This document shows positions 62,431 through 64,000 of a stretch of 64,000 nucleotides of DNA, one piece after another. Source of the DNA: Symsagittifera roscoffensis (Eukaryota; Xenacoelomorpha; Acoela; Convolutidae); assembly GCF_963678635.1 (NCBI RefSeq), contig NC_087062.1, forward strand, positions 83,414,012 through 83,478,011, given 5' to 3'. Each line of letters starts with the position of its first letter. Position 1 is the stretch's first letter. The position numbers and the translations under genes were made by a program. The notes under the pieces were generated by a model that worked only from the letters and a program-made list of their open reading frames with translations, had not been told where the DNA came from and ran no database searches.

Positions 62431-64000
62431 TTGTTGGCATGCTCTCGCCAAGACTAAGGAACGCTGCGGCTTCAGTCGGCAGGAGCCACAGATTTATTGG
62501 GGCCAAGAAATTTGGGTTTTGGGAAATTTGGGTTAAAAATGTAATGCAGTGTGGGATGCTGGACATTGGGGTAGTTAGGGGGGAAGTTTGGGTCTATCCT
62601 ATTTAAAAATGTGTTAGGGTAGGGACTGTCGCCGTATCTTATTTGAGCGAGGGTGTTTCTAGTTGAGCAGGGAAGTGCCAGTTTTGCTGAAAAGACGTCT
62701 GGTCAATTTAAAAGGAGAACTTTTGGAGTGGGGGCTTCTTCAATGGCTGTTTGAATGCAGTGAATGTGAACGTGTTTTAGAAGCGTTTTGAAAGTCTGGC
62801 TTTTCTAACGTTCGGCTTTTCTACATTTCCGTAATTAAATAGAACCCCCCCCCCCCAGCTCCCGCCCGATGTTTTTCTATGAATAACTTTTTCGATTAGG
62901 ATGTCCGTTGCGTCGGCTTTTGTAATGTAGACTTAAATTTATTTCGCAACATAATCATGTGTTTCTGTTAAGCGGCCAAAAATTACCATATTGTTAATTG
63001 GGTTTCTGTTTTTATTTCTAACAGAAATAGTCTCGCTAGATTCAGTTTCAACTAATCAATTTTGAGTATCATCGCTAGATTACTGAATTACTACTTTTTA
63101 ATACATTTTGATTTCAATTAATTGACTTCACAAAAATGTATCGCCAAAGCACAATTTCACAAGCTTTAACTCAGACTTTTCATGATTTAAATAAAACTGT
63201 TGTGCTCTTTTTTCTCCAGGAATTGCTTTTGATTCTCAAGTTTTGAATACAGTTTTATAGAAAATCAAAAAAAAAACATTGAAGATGTGAGCTTAAAATT
63301 GTACAGTAGTTCACCTGCAATCACTTTTGTGAAAAGAAACGGAAATGCAAAATTGGCCAGATTCAAATGATTGATGCGCAGAGTTTTAGTTTTTTTCATC
63401 GCATCTACCCTACCCAGTGAGTTATTCTGGATCAAAAGTTTTCAAATTGAGTCAAGTTGAATTAGAGGAAGAAATTTTTTAAAAAGCTGAAGTTTTAAAT
63501 GATTTTTAACCCTGTAGAAACCTGTGAAATTTTTTGAACAACGTAGGTTTTTTTTCAAATTATCGGACACTTTTGAAGTTAATTTTAAAAAGAAAGAAAA
63601 AAACATGGCATTGAGAAAAAAAATAATTGCAAGGAAAAAGAAAAAAATTACAGAATAATTTTTGAAAAACTTCAAATTTCGAATTTTAATTTATATATTT
63701 GGTCTTGTAGATTTTCGAATTTCAAGAAAATGTTTGATTGATGGGGATAGTTTTTATTCCCCTGGAAAACTTAAGCTTGAAGTCGTTCACGTTCTTTTTG
63801 CGCCATATAAGCTTGCTTTTGTAAATTCAGAGCGCAATTAACCTATTTTTTTTAGCAGATGCAAGCAAAGTGAACTCAAAAAGTTGTCGTACACCTAAGC
63901 TAAGTCGTTATTATGTATGACGCCTTTCTGTAGTTATCAGAGGATCTTAAGACTTTTCCTGAGAAACAAACAAATAAAAATCAGCATGATCTCCAAAATC
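62431..64000. other. No gene seen; possible 5' leader of the non-LTR element at its start
   Basis: 62431-62530 is GC-richer than the rest and could be the 5' untranslated leader of the non-LTR element beyond the (AAC)n array. From about 62.6 kb the sequence is AT-rich with a C10 run at 62847. No coding region or repeat family is recognised to the window's end. Confidence 0.4.

Noticed and set aside
61718-62606. Long Cys, Leu, Val, Asn, Thr and Gln homopolymer open frames
   Set aside because: They are readings of the (TTG)n/(AAC)n microsatellite in all frames, not genes, apart from a possible N-terminal tract of the non-LTR ORF.

Overview
The window is eukaryotic, gene-poor, AT-rich genomic DNA, most likely from an invertebrate animal. 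The evidence is intron-bounded serine-protease exons with 3' splice acceptors (one with a poly(A) signal), a FLYWCH-type domain, and Ty3/gypsy, hAT, MULE-like and ingi/I-like elements. There are no operons, ribosome binding sites or bacterial genes. I cannot name the species from sequence alone. Two 200-base runs of N (17398-17597 and 55170-55369) are assembly gaps.

Layout. 1-17.4 kb is a mosaic of short non-autonomous repeats: foldback/MITE elements, a ~540-bp dispersed repeat (family A), a 844-bp tandem duplication, a 229-bp tandem duplication, G/C-rich minisatellites, and a duplicated segment whose one copy preserves the empty target site of a MITE present in the other. 17.6-20.3 kb is the Gag-protease half of a Ty3/gypsy element. 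Its reverse transcriptase is missing, and unlike sequence follows, of visibly higher GC, with an unrecognised 211-codon reading frame and a possible 3' LTR (20.3-23.3 kb). 23.3-31.3 kb is mostly featureless, apart from a terminal serine-protease exon (27.2 kb), a minisatellite-bearing unit (28.2-29.1 kb) and a second dispersed repeat (family B).

31.6-32.7 kb is a hAT element with a perfect 8-bp target duplication; its intact short reading frame joins a transposase-like N-terminus to the hAT dimerisation domain. 35.0-37.1 kb is a 2104-bp MULE-like element with TAACCCC-rich inverted ends, a FLYWCH reading frame and a tRNA-like sequence, inserted inside a family A copy. 38.3 kb holds a broken serine-protease exon. 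40.5-44.4 kb (minus) is a decayed Ty3/gypsy pol (protease, RT, RNase H, integrase). 44.7-47.7 kb is a degenerate satellite with a tRNA-like/SINE candidate in it. 48.7-49.2 kb (minus) is the best host coding exon, a serine-protease terminal exon, with a hAT-type MITE abutting its splice acceptor.

51-56.3 kb holds foldback elements, family A copies and a 30-bp minisatellite. 57.5-62.4 kb (minus) is a near full-length non-LTR retrotransposon (2A-like peptide, Cys-rich fingers, EEP endonuclease, RT, RNase H, C-terminal CCHC) with two frameshifts and a stop, bounded by (AAC)n. No complete host gene is contained in the window. Its value lies in the mobile-element biology: the 2A-bearing retrotransposon, the short hAT protein, the tRNA-like sequence in a MULE, satellite-carrying units, and nested insertions with readable empty sites.
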